Positions 26,011 to 36,977 of a stretch of DNA of 64,000 nucleotides are shown in pieces (the stretch's first letter is position 1; each line of letters opens with the position of its first letter). Origin of the DNA: Castanea sativa (Eukaryota > Streptophyta > Magnoliopsida > Fagales > Fagaceae); assembly GCF_040712315.1 (NCBI RefSeq), contig NC_134013.1, positions 35,251,001-35,315,000 of the forward strand, written 5' to 3'. The position numbers and the translations under genes were made by a program. Under the pieces are notes generated by a model. It was given only the letters and a program-made list of their open reading frames with translations, did no database searches and was not told the DNA's origin.

Positions 26011-28295
26011 ATATCAAGTATTCTTTTCATATATCAAAGATAAGAGGAAAAAAGAAAAAGGAATCATTATAGTTCAAAGATGTCAATATTGATGTTGACA
26101 TCAGACCAAACCAATTTTATTTTGAGCTTACCATTTACTTCAATGTCTTGGATTGTTTTCCTCAAAATCCCCGGAGCAACACTAGCCAGCCTAAGTGATT
26201 CATTGACAACCTATTTTTCCGATTCAATGGCGTCAAGAAATGTTGTCAATAGCTAGAGCCCCTTTATTTGGGAAATCGAAAAAGAAACTTAAAATATGCC
26301 CAAAAAAAAAAAAAAAAAAAAGGTGAAATTATCTACTCACGTTATGAGTAAATGTCATAGATTTGTATTCCTTCCATGTGAGTCCAGAATTGGCATCCTC
26401 TCTACTTTTAATAATTGCTTCATGCTCCTCCTAATTCAAAAAAAAAAATTGTTCTTTAGTAGTATTAAACACAAAAGGGGCATTTTCTAAATCTAATTCA
26501 AGAAAATTTGGCTCCTCTATGTGTCACTAACCGTCAATTCTTGCACCACTTTTGGCTTGTCGCTAAGTAATTTAATAGCTAATGTAAGAGTTGAGGATAT
26601 AGTCTCAAAGCTGGCAAGGAGAAGCCCAAACATCACATAGATTATAAATTTATCTGTCAAGAATGTTTCAGTTTTCATGTCCATCAAAATTTGATCAAGA
26701 AAATCTCCTTTGCCAATTTCGGGATTACGCTTTCTCTCCTCATATATGTTAGTTATCAAGTTTACCACCTTCTGCCGTTTCTGTAATGACAATTGTGCCA
26801 CTATATTAGATTAAATTTACATAAATTTTAGAGTAAAAAAACAGAGATATCATATGTTTTGCAATTGAAAAGTGTTAAAAGTGTTTTGAAGGAATTATAC
26901 CTGTAGACATTTATGGTAAGCAGTACCAGGAATGTTTATAGGTAATTTCATAAATCCTTCCATGAAGTTACTAAAAAAATCATCAATATTATCTCCGGAT
27001 TTCTCTGCGTCATAACTTATCAATAGTTTTGCTGTAAGTTTAAAAATCATCTGCATAAAAATAAAGGTAATAAGTATCTTTTGTAGTAGCTATTTTAATT
27101 TCAAGTCATCAAAAAACCAAAACAAATTAAATAACAATAATAATAATAAACCTAAATTCACTGTTATTGTAAATTTATCCATGCCATTATTTACTTAGAT
27201 TTATTCTTTTATTTTCAATTGCAAAAAGTTTTTATAACAAATATAGAATCTTCCTCCAAACTATTTTGTATGAATGTTCCTCCAACTCACTGCTTGATAA
27301 CTTAAGACTATTTATGTATATTTTAGTCATATGACTTACTTAATAATCATGTGATTATGTGAGTTAATACACATGAATAGTGTTCTAAACCGCAACTTAA
27401 TGAGTTGGAGGAAATTCCTCCAACTCTATTTGAAGGAAAACTTTGTACTATCTAGCAACTTTACAAGCATTATAAGATGAGAAAGGTTTAGCTACAAATT
27501 AATTGTAGTCCAAGACTACAACCTTACTCAGTAAAATAAATATTACAACATATTTTGAGAATTTAACCGTTAAATTACATATTCTTTACACTCCTAATAC
27601 ACGTGTCAAATTTTGTGTCAATTAGATATTTTTTACTATATGATCTATAAATTTATATTTTATGTATAATTTTAAACTACAAAAATTTTTAACTTAAAAA
27701 ATTTATTGGTGACATAACTATTGATTTTTAATTTTCTAGAAATTTTCAAGCATTGTGGATACAAGAAGAAGATGTAATCCAATGGTGGATTTGTCAAAAT
27801 TCACCTCAAATAAAAACATATTGAATAAGATTGTAGCGTAAGACTACAACTAATTTTGCAATTAAACTTTGTCCTTATAAGATCCTTGGATTAATATAAG
27901 AACTTACAACTGCAAGGCTTTTCTTCACTTCCAAACTAGGTAGCTTAGACCAACCTTGAAATTTTTGACTTATCGCATCCTCTAAGTAAGGCAACAACTT
28001 GTCCTTGAGAGCCTCAGGACCAACATGACTCAAGATTGTGTTCCGAAGGTACTTATGAATGTTTCTTTGATTACTAAGTCTTGTTACATCTTGGCCAAGA
28101 AGCTTGGAAAAGGAGTCCATATACCACTGTTCAACCAATTTTCCTTCTTGTTGAAAAACATAATAATTGAATTCAGGATCAGATGATACCACCATTGGCC
28201 GTCCTGCCAAACTTGTCCGAAATATTGGCCCAAATCTAAAAAACATTACCAATATAAATTAAATAAATAAATTACAGATTAGTTAGAACAAGATG

Positions 28296-28329
<34 letters not shown>

Positions 28330-28921
28330 TCATGTTCATAAGTTAAACATAACCAAAATCCAAAAAAAGTTGCATGTAGCTAAAAACAATAAGTGTGCCA
28401 CAATTTTTGCCATAACTTGCCCATGTGGTAAACTTTGACAAAAATTGTAAAAATTGTTGTGATAGTAGACTTTTTGAGCTAATAATGGCTCATATTCAAA
28501 ATAGTGAAAAAAAAAACTACTAAAGAAAACGAGTTAGGAAGAGAGAGAAGATGATTAGTTAGTCAAACGAGGAACCCATTTCAAACAAGCATAAATAATA
28601 CAATCAAAGATATATGTCTCTGTTGAAAACATCAAGATTCAAGATGTGTCAATCAGTTAAGACACAAGACTCTTGAAAAAAAAAAAAAAAAAAGTTTGCA
28701 TGCACATTATCGGGGGCTCACTTCATCATCCTTTTCTTGATAAAAGGTGGGGTGTCCAGTGAGTTGTTTGACACTAGAAAATCAAGGGTCTCCCCAATAA
28801 GTGGGATGCCCATAGAACCAGGAGGTAATTTTCCTTTACATTTAGGATTCCTCCACCTATAAACCCAATGCGTGGAAATCACAATAAGCAAGCTAATAAC
28901 AGAAAGCCAAACAGACCACAT
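24370..28921 (-). CDS. Cytochrome P450, CYP87-family type, nine exons, apparently intact
   Basis: Haem-thiolate monooxygenase anchored in the ER; CYP87 enzymes oxidise triterpenoids, sterols or related lipids (family knowledge; the substrate here is unknown). I joined nine exons: 28722-28921, 27908-28235, 26901-27050, 26532-26780, 26341-26430, 26132-26210, 25843-25949, 25558-25685 and 24370-24463. Every intron is GT-AG and all phases match, giving 1425 bp and 474 aa, normal P450 length. Visible in order: N-terminal membrane anchor starting MWSVWLSVIS, proline hinge KLPPGSMGIP (about 34-43), I-helix ASFET (282-286), ExxR helix ESLR (343-346), FDPWRW (395-400), haem loop FGAGMRTCAG with Cys422, and C-terminus KHA-stop. 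Exon borders and phrases such as GPIFRTSL and PGTAYHKCLQ match CYP87A-like proteins as I know them. No stop or frameshift is seen. Introns 2 and 8 contain transposons close to their donors, so splicing efficiency is the open question. Subfamily not assigned. Confidence 0.9.
25259..25537 (-). mobile_element. MITE in intron 8 of the P450 gene
   Basis: About 280 bp with imperfect terminal inverted repeats (TGTGTTTGGAT at the left, TCTGTTTGGAT read inward from the right) flanked by the 7-bp direct repeat CTAAGAA (25252-25258 and 25540-25546). Inside are a long poly-T run and a small palindrome around GTGAACAGT. It lies in the last intron, about 20 bp from the exon-8 donor at 25557. A related copy in opposite orientation is at about 33803-34022. 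The superfamily is probably hAT-like judging by TSD size, but this is not certain. Confidence 0.7.
27240..27440. repeat. Inverted-repeat block in P450 intron 2
   Basis: Contains TCCTCCAAACT- and CCTCCAACTC-type motifs facing their inverse copies, and at 27402-27426 a near-perfect palindrome with arms GAGTTGGAGG and CCTCCAACTC. Looks like a second small foldback element next to the MULE-type MITE; ends not defined. Confidence 0.4.
27479..27874. mobile_element. MULE-type MITE in intron 2 of the P450 gene
   Basis: A 396-bp insertion bounded by exact 9-bp target duplications TTATAAGAT (27470-27478 and 27875-27883). Terminal inverted repeats of about 30 bp share GTTTA and TTGTAGTC. Nine-bp duplications are characteristic of Mutator-like elements. 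It begins only 33 bp inside the intron from the donor of exon 2 (GT at 27906-27907). No coding capacity. Confidence 0.75.
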
Positions 28922-29020
28922 CTTAAATTAGATATTAGTATCGCTGGGGAGGAATAGAGGACCACTACTAAAGAGTATTGGTGGAAGTTTAGGTTGATTC
29001 CTTAAGGAGAGAGTGAGGTT

Positions 29021-29030
29021 CTTTATATAG
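29021..29030 (-). promoter_or_regulatory. TATA box of the P450 gene
   Basis: Minus-strand CTATATAAAG lies about 100 bp upstream of the P450 start codon at 28921, a normal distance for a plant core promoter with a short leader. A MULE starts about 180 bp further upstream (29210), so the proximal promoter is bounded by a transposon. Confidence 0.6.
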
Positions 29031-29209
29031 GCAAAGAATGAGATCAGTCTCTAAAAATAAAAGACGTGGGTGGCAACTAGCAAGTACCAGTCTTTCTTTA
29101 CCCAGCAAAAGAAAAGACGTGAGTGACTTTTCCTTTTTCCCATTTGGTTCAAACTTCATACTTCAAATAGATAATAATATTAAGCGGCGTGATCCAAAAA
29201 CTTCCATTT

Positions 29210-30130
29210 GGGCAAAACTTAGATACAGTACTTTAGGTACTGTTCCTAAGGTTCCCCTCTTAAATATTTGACATTTGTCCATTTTAACAGCTCAGCAAAC
29301 GGTGTTAATAAAATCCATCTCTTTATGTTTTAATATTATTTTTTTCTTCTCTTGGATCGTGAGAAGAGAGAGGTCTTTTTCTTCAATTAAAATATCTCCA
29401 ACTTCTCCAAATCCCACACGTTCTCTCTCTCTAAATTCTCCTTCTTATTGTTGTTTCTTTTTTTTACCCTCTCCAAGAACAATCGTTCACGCTCTGGGGC
29501 AACAACCTCTGGTTCCAAACTTTGTTTGGTTCCCAAGAAAACAAAGGAAAAAAGAAAAACAGTTCAAGGATTGTAGTTTTTAGTTTCACTGAATCTAGAT
29601 TTCTTCTTATGAGATTTAATGGGAGAAGTTAGAGAGATCTACTGTAGCCATATGGCTTTCTTTTTCAAAGATTTAGTGGATGAAATTTAAGATTTTCTGA
29701 GTAATTTTCTGAATTTATGATTTCCATTTGATTTTCTTTTGTCTCAAGCTTTGATTTATTTGCAAATCAAAATCTGGTTCAAAGCTTTGTTTGGTTCCCT
29801 AGAAAACGGAGGGGGAAAAAAAAGAAAATGTTGAAGGATTGTAGCTTTTAGTTTCACTGAATCTAGATTCTTCTTATGAGATTAGGAGAAGTCATAGAGA
29901 TCTACTAAACCATCTAGTTTTCTTCTTTAAAGAGTTAGCGGCTGAAATTTAAGATTTTCTACTTCTTAAATTTAAGCGGAATAATGTTTGCCAGGGAGAA
30001 AAAAGAAAAGTTAACAGAAAGACAGCAGCGTTATTCCTATTTTGCTGAGTTTTGAAAATAGACAAATGTCAAAATCTTAAATAGAGAACCTAAGGAACAG
30101 TATTTAAGGTGTTGTATCTAAGTTTTGCCC
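29210..30130. mobile_element. Non-autonomous MULE upstream of the P450 gene
   Basis: A 921-bp element with terminal inverted repeats of about 75 bp starting GGGCAAAACTTAGATACA and flanked by exact 9-bp duplications CTTCCATTT (29201-29209, 30131-30139). The interior has two diverged direct copies of a roughly 195-bp segment (about 29503-29697 and 29778-29970) that includes TTTGTTTGGTTCCC and GGATTGTAG. This type of sequence resembles a plant gene 5' leader or first intron, so gene-fragment capture is possible, but no protein is recognised. Confidence 0.75.
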
Positions 30131-30678
30131 CTTCCATTTCGGCATTCATTGTAATCAAAGATGTGATTCATAATTCATCTGGCCAATTTAATACCATCAC
30201 TACGAAAAATCTTCGGATCAAGTAAACAATCAAATATCGTGCTATATGAGCGTTTGAAATTTTATTTCCATGATATTATACAAACCTATAGTCAAATCAT
30301 TTGAAAAACTTTTCCTATCATATCATTTATGTTTCTATCAACAAAAAAAAAAAAAATCATATCATTATTTAATGTTTTTCATTTTTTCTTCTATGGGCAA
30401 AAGCATATATAAATATAATATTATTAAACACGGATTAACTTTACTGGTCAGATCAGTAGGCCAATGAACTTATACTTGTACAATTGTACCTAAGAAAATT
30501 TGGTTGTTTAATTTAACCGCTAATGTAATAGACCTAGTAAAAATGTTAGAAATCTCATATTTGTTATAATATTTTAATATCATAACAATTCTGGTAATTT
30601 CATCCCTTCAGTAGTTAATTACATATATTGATCATTTAGTTAATTAGTTAGTTGAGATGAGGATGAGTTAGCTAGGAA

Positions 30679-31112
30679 TTGAGTTCACATAGCTCATCAA
30701 CGCATAAATGGCTGCCCCATAAACCAGTGTTCTTGCAAGACCCTCCTAGTGAGCTACGGGTATGTGATCTGATCAAGGAAGATACCAGACAATGGGATAG
30801 GGACAAGTTGTATGCTACGTTCAATCAAAGAACCTGTGAAGACATTCTGGCCATCCCATTGAATCACTTCAATGTACAAGATTCCCTGGTTTGGATGGAG
30901 AACAGAGCCCAAAGTTCTTAGTCCGCACCACATACCAAGTGGCACTCCGATTGCAAAATCCCAACACTGCAGAAAACTCATCGGCACAAACGTAGGGAGC
31001 AACGTGAAGAGAGATTTGGAAGCTTCGAGTCCCACCAAAGGTTCGCACCTTTATCTAGCGGGCCTATACAAATTGTCTACCAACTAGAGACAACTTATGC
31101 AAAAGACGGGTG
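30679..31112 (+). pseudogene. LINE ORF2 fragment (inter-domain region plus zf-RVT start)
   Basis: The first frame contains VCDLIKEDTRQWDRDKL and EDILAIPLN, typical of the region after the reverse transcriptase in plant L1-type LINEs. A shifted frame then gives WKLRVPPKVRTFIWRA and LPTRDNL, the start of the zinc-binding zf-RVT domain. It is truncated at both ends and frameshifted. At about 31113 it abuts a 'TGTTGGGAAATATAG' sequence that looks like an LTR start. Confidence 0.7.
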
Positions 31113-31123
31113 AATGTGGGGGC

Positions 31124-31210
31124 TGTTGGGAAATATAGACCCCGGTTGATAGAATTAACAAGTTTTAAACCCAAGTTGTTAATTAGATTTATTATGCATA
31201 AAACTTGTTA
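31124..31210 (+). repeat. Possible LTR start fragment
   Basis: GTGGGGGC followed by TGTTGGGAAATATAGACC has the form of a polypurine tract next to a copia LTR start. No matching second LTR is in the window. Confidence 0.3.
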
Positions 31211-31674
31211 AAACAATGAAATAGTGTTAAATACTCAAAATGTACTTTCATTCCATTGGTACATGTGGCTTGTTTTAGGAGGAAAAAAAAAAAAAGTCAG
31301 TACCTGACATGTTTGATAGTTTGAAACAAAATTGCAAGTAATAAGAGAATCTCTAGATATGATACGAACGTGTGTTTACTTTCTTATTCTTTTTTTTTTT
31401 TTTTTGAGGAGAACGTAACAATAGTTATGAATAAACAATGAAATAGTGTTAAATACTCAAAAGATACTTTCATTCCATTGGTACATGTGGCTTGTTTTAG
31501 GAGGGAAAAAAAAAAAAAAAGTCAGTACCTGACATGTTTGATAGTTTGAAACAAAATTGCAAGTAATAAGAAAATCTCTAGATATGATATGAACGTGCGT
31601 TTACTTTTTTGTTCTTTTTTTTTTTTTTTTTTGAGGAGAACGTAACAATAGTACTTGCAGTTATGAATAAACAA
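31211..31674. repeat. Tandem duplication of about 222-236 bp
   Basis: Unit 1 starts at 31211 and unit 2 at 31433; both run from AAACAATGAAATAG through a poly-A, poly-T and GAGGAGAACGTAAC block. A third copy begins at 31669 and is split by the Pack-MULE, resuming after 32782. Unit 2 has an extra ACTTGCAG near its end. Confidence 0.8.
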
Positions 31675-32773
31675 GGAAAAAATCTAAAATTGACCCTCTA
31701 ACTTTCAGCTTTTTTTCATTTCAATCCTCTAACTTTCTGTTTTGACATTTCAGTCCTCTAATTTTCAATTTTTGTCAATGTAGTATTTCGTTATAGCTCA
31801 GTTAGTTGCTGCCGTTAAGGATGCTGAAACGATGTTGTTTTGTCTTTTTTTTTTTTAAATTTTGGAGTTAAAAGAAAATAAGAAAAATCTTTTAAAAAAA
31901 TTTTTTTAAAAAAAAACATTAAAGGAGAATGACGCCCCTTCCTCTGAAATCAAAACAACACATTTCCAACAACAAGAGTAGCCTTTTTCCCACAATACAC
32001 TACCTGACCAGTGTACATGCCCTCGGCAGCCACGAACAGCTCGTTTTGCTTCTTGTAACGGAAGGGATGGCGGAAAATAATCCGGGCGAGCGGTGTACCG
32101 CGACCCGGGTCGTGAATGATCTCAATGACCACGCCCTTCAGGTATCCATTGCACTCACCAAAGTCGAGACTGCAGAACGTCGCTGGTCCCTTGCGGTGGT
32201 TGGTGTGGGACTTGAACACAGACCCAGCACCCTTACATGAAAATAAAAATGAAAATGCACATATCTTTGAGAAATCACAAGTTTTTTCAAAGATGATGAA
32301 AGTTGGTCGCTGTTTGCAAAATTTGCTTTTGGCAACCAAATCCCTAGTTTATATCCAGATCTAGAACCTATTGGCAAAAAAATTGTGCCTAGTTGTGACG
32401 GTGTGCCTTCAACAGTAAAAACACTAGGGTCTCTCTTGCGATTTAAGCTACAAGTTGCAGATTGGAAGACCGTACATCGGAAACTTGCGACTTCTCAAAG
32501 ATCTATGCATTTTCATTCCGTTAAATTTTCTTTTTCTTTTTTTTACAGATTTTTTCTTATTTTCTTTTAATTTTGAAAAAAAAAAAAAAAAATAAATAAA
32601 TAAATAAATAAAATAAAAAAAACGAATTGTTTCAGCAACCTTAACCGCAGCAGATAACTGAACTCTAACGGAATACCGCATTGAAAAAAAAATTGAAAGT
32701 AGTTAGAGAACTGAAATGATAAAACTAAAAGTTAAAAGACTGAAAGTTAAAGGATCAGTTTTGAATTTTTGTC
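31675..32773. mobile_element. Pack-MULE carrying a ribosomal protein gene fragment
   Basis: A 1099-bp element flanked by exact 9-bp duplications AATAAACAA (31666-31674 and 32774-32782). The terminal inverted repeats are diverged but clear: both contain AAAATTGAC- or AAAACTGAT-type starts followed by CTTTCAG and further 'TCTAACTTTC' blocks. The interior holds a fragment of a uL2/RPL8 gene in antisense orientation plus a poly-A/TAAA tract (32577-32620). The site before insertion survives in the neighbouring tandem copy at about 31428-31440. No transposase is encoded. Confidence 0.85.
31955..32238 (-). pseudogene. Captured fragment of cytosolic ribosomal protein L8 (uL2)
   Basis: An open minus-strand frame reads as the centre of eukaryotic 60S ribosomal protein L8/uL2, which binds 28S rRNA near the peptidyl-transferase centre. 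Recognisable phrases are [56 protein letters not shown] and [11 protein letters not shown]. About 95 of roughly 260 family residues are present, with neither start nor natural end. Several conserved residues look changed, for example Cys and Thr replacing Arg. The upstream sequence (about 32240-32340) reads like intron and the fragment lies inside a MULE, so capture at DNA level is likely. It is not a functional gene. Confidence 0.85.
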
Positions 32774-32905
32774 AATAAACAATGAAATAAAAAGAAAACA
32801 AATATTATACCAAAGAGAATCTTCGCGTAATCAGGAGGGGGGGTCCACCGTGAATAACTGCTTATTTCAATATAGAATGACCAGAGCATTCACTATTTAA
32901 TTAAA

Positions 32906-33085
32906 GAGAAATGATATGTTCACAATATTTTCACAACATTTTTACAACAAATCCTAAGTAGCAGGTTGTTACTGGTTGTTATTATTGGAGCAAAAAAGTA
33001 ATCCTTGTGCTATTTTCAAATTTGAATCAATAACAAATAATCATCTATGATTTGTTGTAAAAATATTATGGACGTAGCACGTCTC
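32906..33085. mobile_element. MULE-type MITE, 180 bp
   Basis: Exact 9-bp target duplications TTAATTAAA (32897-32905, 33086-33094). Terminal inverted repeats start GAGA and share CATAATATTTT/CACAATATTTT and ACAACA blocks. The paralogue near 4990-5010 lacks it. Confidence 0.8.
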
Positions 33086-33110
33086 TTAATTAAAAAAGTG
33101 ATTCATGTGG

Positions 33111-33589
33111 CCAATTTATTATGATAAAATTTCGGATCAGGTGGCCTATTGAATATCATGCTATTTGAACGGCGATTCTTTGTTTGAAAAAGTATGAAAA
33201 CTTATTTATGGCAACTTCAAAGCCATGTCATACTCATACTAACCTTGTAGTCAAATTATAAGAAAAATGCCAATTTATTATGATAAAATTTCGGATTAGG
33301 TGGCCTATTGAATATCATGCTATTTGAACGGCGATTCTTTGTTTGAAAAAGTATGAAAACTTATTTATGGCAACTTCAAAGCCATGTCATACTCATACTA
33401 ACCTTGTAGTCAAATTATAAGAAAAATGCCAATTTATTATGATAAAATTTCGGATTAGGTGGCCTATTGAATATCATGCTATTTGAACAGCGATTCTTTG
33501 TTTGAAAAAGTATGAAAACTTATTTAATGGCAACTTCAAAGCCAAGTCATACTCATACTAACCTTGTAGTAAAATAATAAGAAAAATGA
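33111..33589. repeat. 159-bp triplication
   Basis: Units start CCAATTTATTATGATAAAAT at 33111, 33270 and 33429, an exact 159-bp period. The first two are almost identical, implying recent expansion; copy 1 at 5 kb has a single unit. Confidence 0.9.
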
Positions 33590-33802
33590 CCAAGTTCGAA
33601 TTCAAATTAGTTTGCGGTTACCTTTTCTAACTCACGTGACAATATAAAATTATTCATGTGTAAAATTATATATAACTAAAAATGTTAAATAATTTTTTTG
33701 AGAACAAAAAAATTATATAATTAAAACTACATTTAAATAGTTTTTTTAATCACCACATAATAGATTGAAGCAAAATAACTTTAAACTGATTTGAAGCTCA
33801 AG

Positions 33803-34022
33803 GGGTCCGTTTGGATACAGCTGAAAACTAAAAACCGAAAACTGAAAAACACTGTAACAAAATAATTTTTAAATGTGTGAAAAGTTACTGTTCATGCCTA
33901 AATCACTATTCATAAGCCTAAAATCACTATTCATGGCCAATGAACAGTGACAGACGCGTGTCCAAAAAAAAAAAAAAAGGGCTGAAACGCAGACGCACTG
34001 CGTTTCAGCCCAATCCAAACGT
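33803..34022 (+). mobile_element. MITE, same family as 25259-25537
   Basis: Ends GGTCCGTTTGGATACAGC and CCAATCCAAACGTTACC. The interior shares AAAACACTGTAACAAAATAA, ATGTGTGAA and AACAGTGACAGACG with the P450-intron copy in reverse orientation. The related copy near 5380 has no insertion. Confidence 0.65.
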
Positions 34023-34079
34023 TACCTTTATATATGAAAAAGTTTTCTTTTCATATCATTTTTTTTCTTCTTTATTCTA

Positions 34080-34770
34080 TTGTGCAGTACCAACATCATA
34101 TGTGACTGTACTTTTGTCACATTCGTTAGTTCCCTTTTTTTTTTTCACATTTGATGATACCATCCTCACATTATGCAGTAACAACATCACATGTGACTAT
34201 ACTTTCATCACATTCGGTGGCTCCCTTGTTTTTTCTCACATTTGATGGTATCATCCTCACATTGTGCAGTACCAACATCACATATGATTGTACTTTTGTC
34301 ACATTTGGTGATTCCTTTTTTTTTTCCTCACATTTGATGATACCATCCTCACATTATGCAGTACCAACATCACATGTGACTGTACTTTTGTCACATTCGG
34401 TGGTTCCCTTTTTTTTTTCCCACATTTGATGACTTTATTATCATTAGGCAGTATTAACATCATATTAGGCAGTATTAACATCACATTTGACTGTACTTTT
34501 CTAACATTTGGTAGTACTTTAATTTTTTGTCACATTTGATGATTCCGTTATCACATTAGGCAGTACCAACATCACATATGACTATACTTTTACCTCATTC
34601 AATTGTACCCTTATTTCTTTTCTTACAAGTGATAGTTTCATCGTTACATTAGGCAGTGTCAACATCACATGTAACCATACTTTATCACATTCAATAGTTC
34701 CTTCCCCCCTCCCCCCCGGTCCCTCACATTTGATGGTCCATTAGGTGATACCAACATCACATGCGACCAA
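34080..34770. repeat. Minisatellite of about 90-bp units
   Basis: Eight or nine units with CAGTACCAACATCACATGTG and TTTTGTCACATTCGG, anchored near 34084, 34174, 34263, 34353, 34444, 34557 and 34651. One short 22-bp internal duplication lies near 34444-34486. Confidence 0.85.
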
Positions 34771-35460
34771 AATACCCTGAAACTCTCACAAATTACTAGG
34801 ATACCCTTAAAACCAAAAACATGACCAAAATACCCTTAGAACCTATAAAATGACTGAAATGACCCTAAAACCTAAAAAATGTCCAAGATACCCTTAAAAC
34901 CTAAAAAATAACCTTAAAACCTAAAAAATGTTCGAAATGACTTTGTAACCTAAAAAGTGATTAAAATTCCCTTAGAACCTAAAAAATGACCGTAATACAC
35001 GTAAAAATGACAGAATTACCCATAGAACCTTAAAAATGACTAAAATACTCTTAGAACCTAGAAAATGACCGAAATGACCTTGAAACCTAAAAAATGACTA
35101 AAATGACCTTGTAACCAAAAAGTGATTGAAATACCCTTAGAACCTAAAAAGCAACTATAATGCACTTGAAACCTAAAAAATGACTGAAATACCCTTGGAA
35201 TCTTAAAAATGACTGCAATGACCCTAAAACCCAAAAAATGACCAAAATACCATTAGAACCTAAAAAATTACCAAAATGACCGAAATACCCCCTAAAATCC
35301 ACTAAAATTACCGAAATATCCTTAAAACCTAGAAAATTATCAAAATACCTTTGGAACCTAAAAATTTACCGAAATACCTTTGAAACCAAAAAAATGACCG
35401 AAATACTACTAAAACCTAAAAAATTACCGAAATAACTCTAAAACCTAAAAAGATGGTTGA
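34770..35460. repeat. Minisatellite of about 30-36-bp units
   Basis: About 20 diverged copies of 'AAAATACCCTTAGAACCTAA' followed by 'AAAATGACC'. Directly abuts the 90-bp array. Confidence 0.85.
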
Positions 35461-35829
35461 AAACTACAAAGTGTGACCTAGATCATACTGACATGCATAA
35501 TGAAATAGATCACACTGAGTCATATTGATATCCCTGCAAACACTTATTTTCTATTATTAAGGTTGAACATTTGAAATAGATCACATTGACATATATAAAG
35601 AAAAGATAGTTGAAAATTGCGAAGTGTGACCTACTTTGCAAACATGAATCCCAAATTTCTCATGTACATTCATGCATAAGATTATCCTAAGTTAATTTTG
35701 ATTGGTGATTAATAAAATATTAATTCAAATTTAATTGTGAGATCTATATATCTTAACTTAGTGGTAAGCATAAGATAATTAACATTCATGCATAGAATTA
35801 TCTTCATGTATATGTATTTTTAAACATCT

Positions 35830-35935
35830 TGGAGGCAATAACTTAGTGGTAAAACAAGCGAGTTTTAACCAAGATACCCTGGTTTGAGCCTTCACGTTGA
35901 TCCCATACCATTAATTTAATTTTTTTAAAATAATT
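35830..35935 (+). mobile_element. tRNA-derived SINE-like remnant
   Basis: A-box-like TAACTTAGTGG (repeated near 35755) and B-box-like GGTTTGAGCCT about 40 bp apart. No clear ends. Confidence 0.35.
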
Positions 35936-36977
35936 AACACTTTAAAACATAACCCTTGCTGGTATCTTTTTCTATTCACCCTAGATTATATATTTGTATA
36001 TGATGCAATTTGTTTACTAAGAAGTCACTTTTCCATATTCACATATGAATAGATATAGAATTCACTAGTTCTGTTTGTATATACCATAGATGATCCAAAG
36101 AAATCAGACCAACTACTTGCACTTGGAGCTATAAATGAAAATTTTTATCTCATAATATCTATAACTTGATTTGATATGTAACTCACTTTCATGTACTACA
36201 AGCAGGTCTCTTGTTGCAAAGTATAGAAGCAAAACAACTACAAAGAAATCCATTTAAAAAGGAAAAATTCATTATAAAAAAATATCTGCTACAATGTGTT
36301 TCATTCACATCTATATCTAAATACCATCATGGAAACAATTGAAAAAGAGACAACCAAAAGCATCTCCATGTCTGGTATTGTCCATTCTGCAACTCCAATG
36401 CCAACTGAAATATCTGCATTTAAATGGTATAACTATTAGTGCTTGAAAAAAAAAAATGTTAGTAAGAGCATATCTCTTTGCATAGAGCCTTAGATATTTA
36501 GTTATTATTTAAATAACTATAATTACTCAAGAACTTTAGCTTATCTAGCTCAAACTGACAATATCAAGTTCAAAATCATATGTAACAAGTTTATTATAAA
36601 AAGAATCAAGCAAACAACAACATGCTAAAAAAAGGGATATAATTAACCTTTGAGAGGTTTCTTACCATCTGAAAGTTGAGTAATAATGTAAATGATTGGG
36701 GTGCATATCACTGTTTCAGCTCTGTTTTAGAGCTTGATCTTGTTACATGGACTTAAATTGTACGTGCATATGCATTCTAGATGTTATAAGTGTTTGGACT
36801 CATTTACAGAAGCAATACACAACATAATAAGCAAAAAATTTAACTTAATTAATAAACCCATCCATAAATTACATCAAATGTTCCCTAACAGCTTCCAAGA
36901 ATAATCATATCACTTTGCGCAACATAAACATACACAGTGACTGCATTGACACATTTGGCAGTTGGTTCTTTACATGG

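Larger units (their letters stand above)
32870..34070. repeat. Dispersed non-coding repeat, copy 2, with insertions
   Basis: Partner of 4940-5450. Relative to that copy it contains a MULE-type MITE (32906-33085), an internal triplication (33111-33589) and a MITE (about 33803-34022). Confidence 0.75.

Noticed and set aside
26517..26801. P450 exon 4 taken as a separate small gene or a truncated pseudogene
   Set aside because: Careful splicing showed all nine exons present in order, so it is one complete gene.
31929..32364. Plus-strand frames in the Pack-MULE
   Set aside because: Antisense shadows of the RPL8 fragment.
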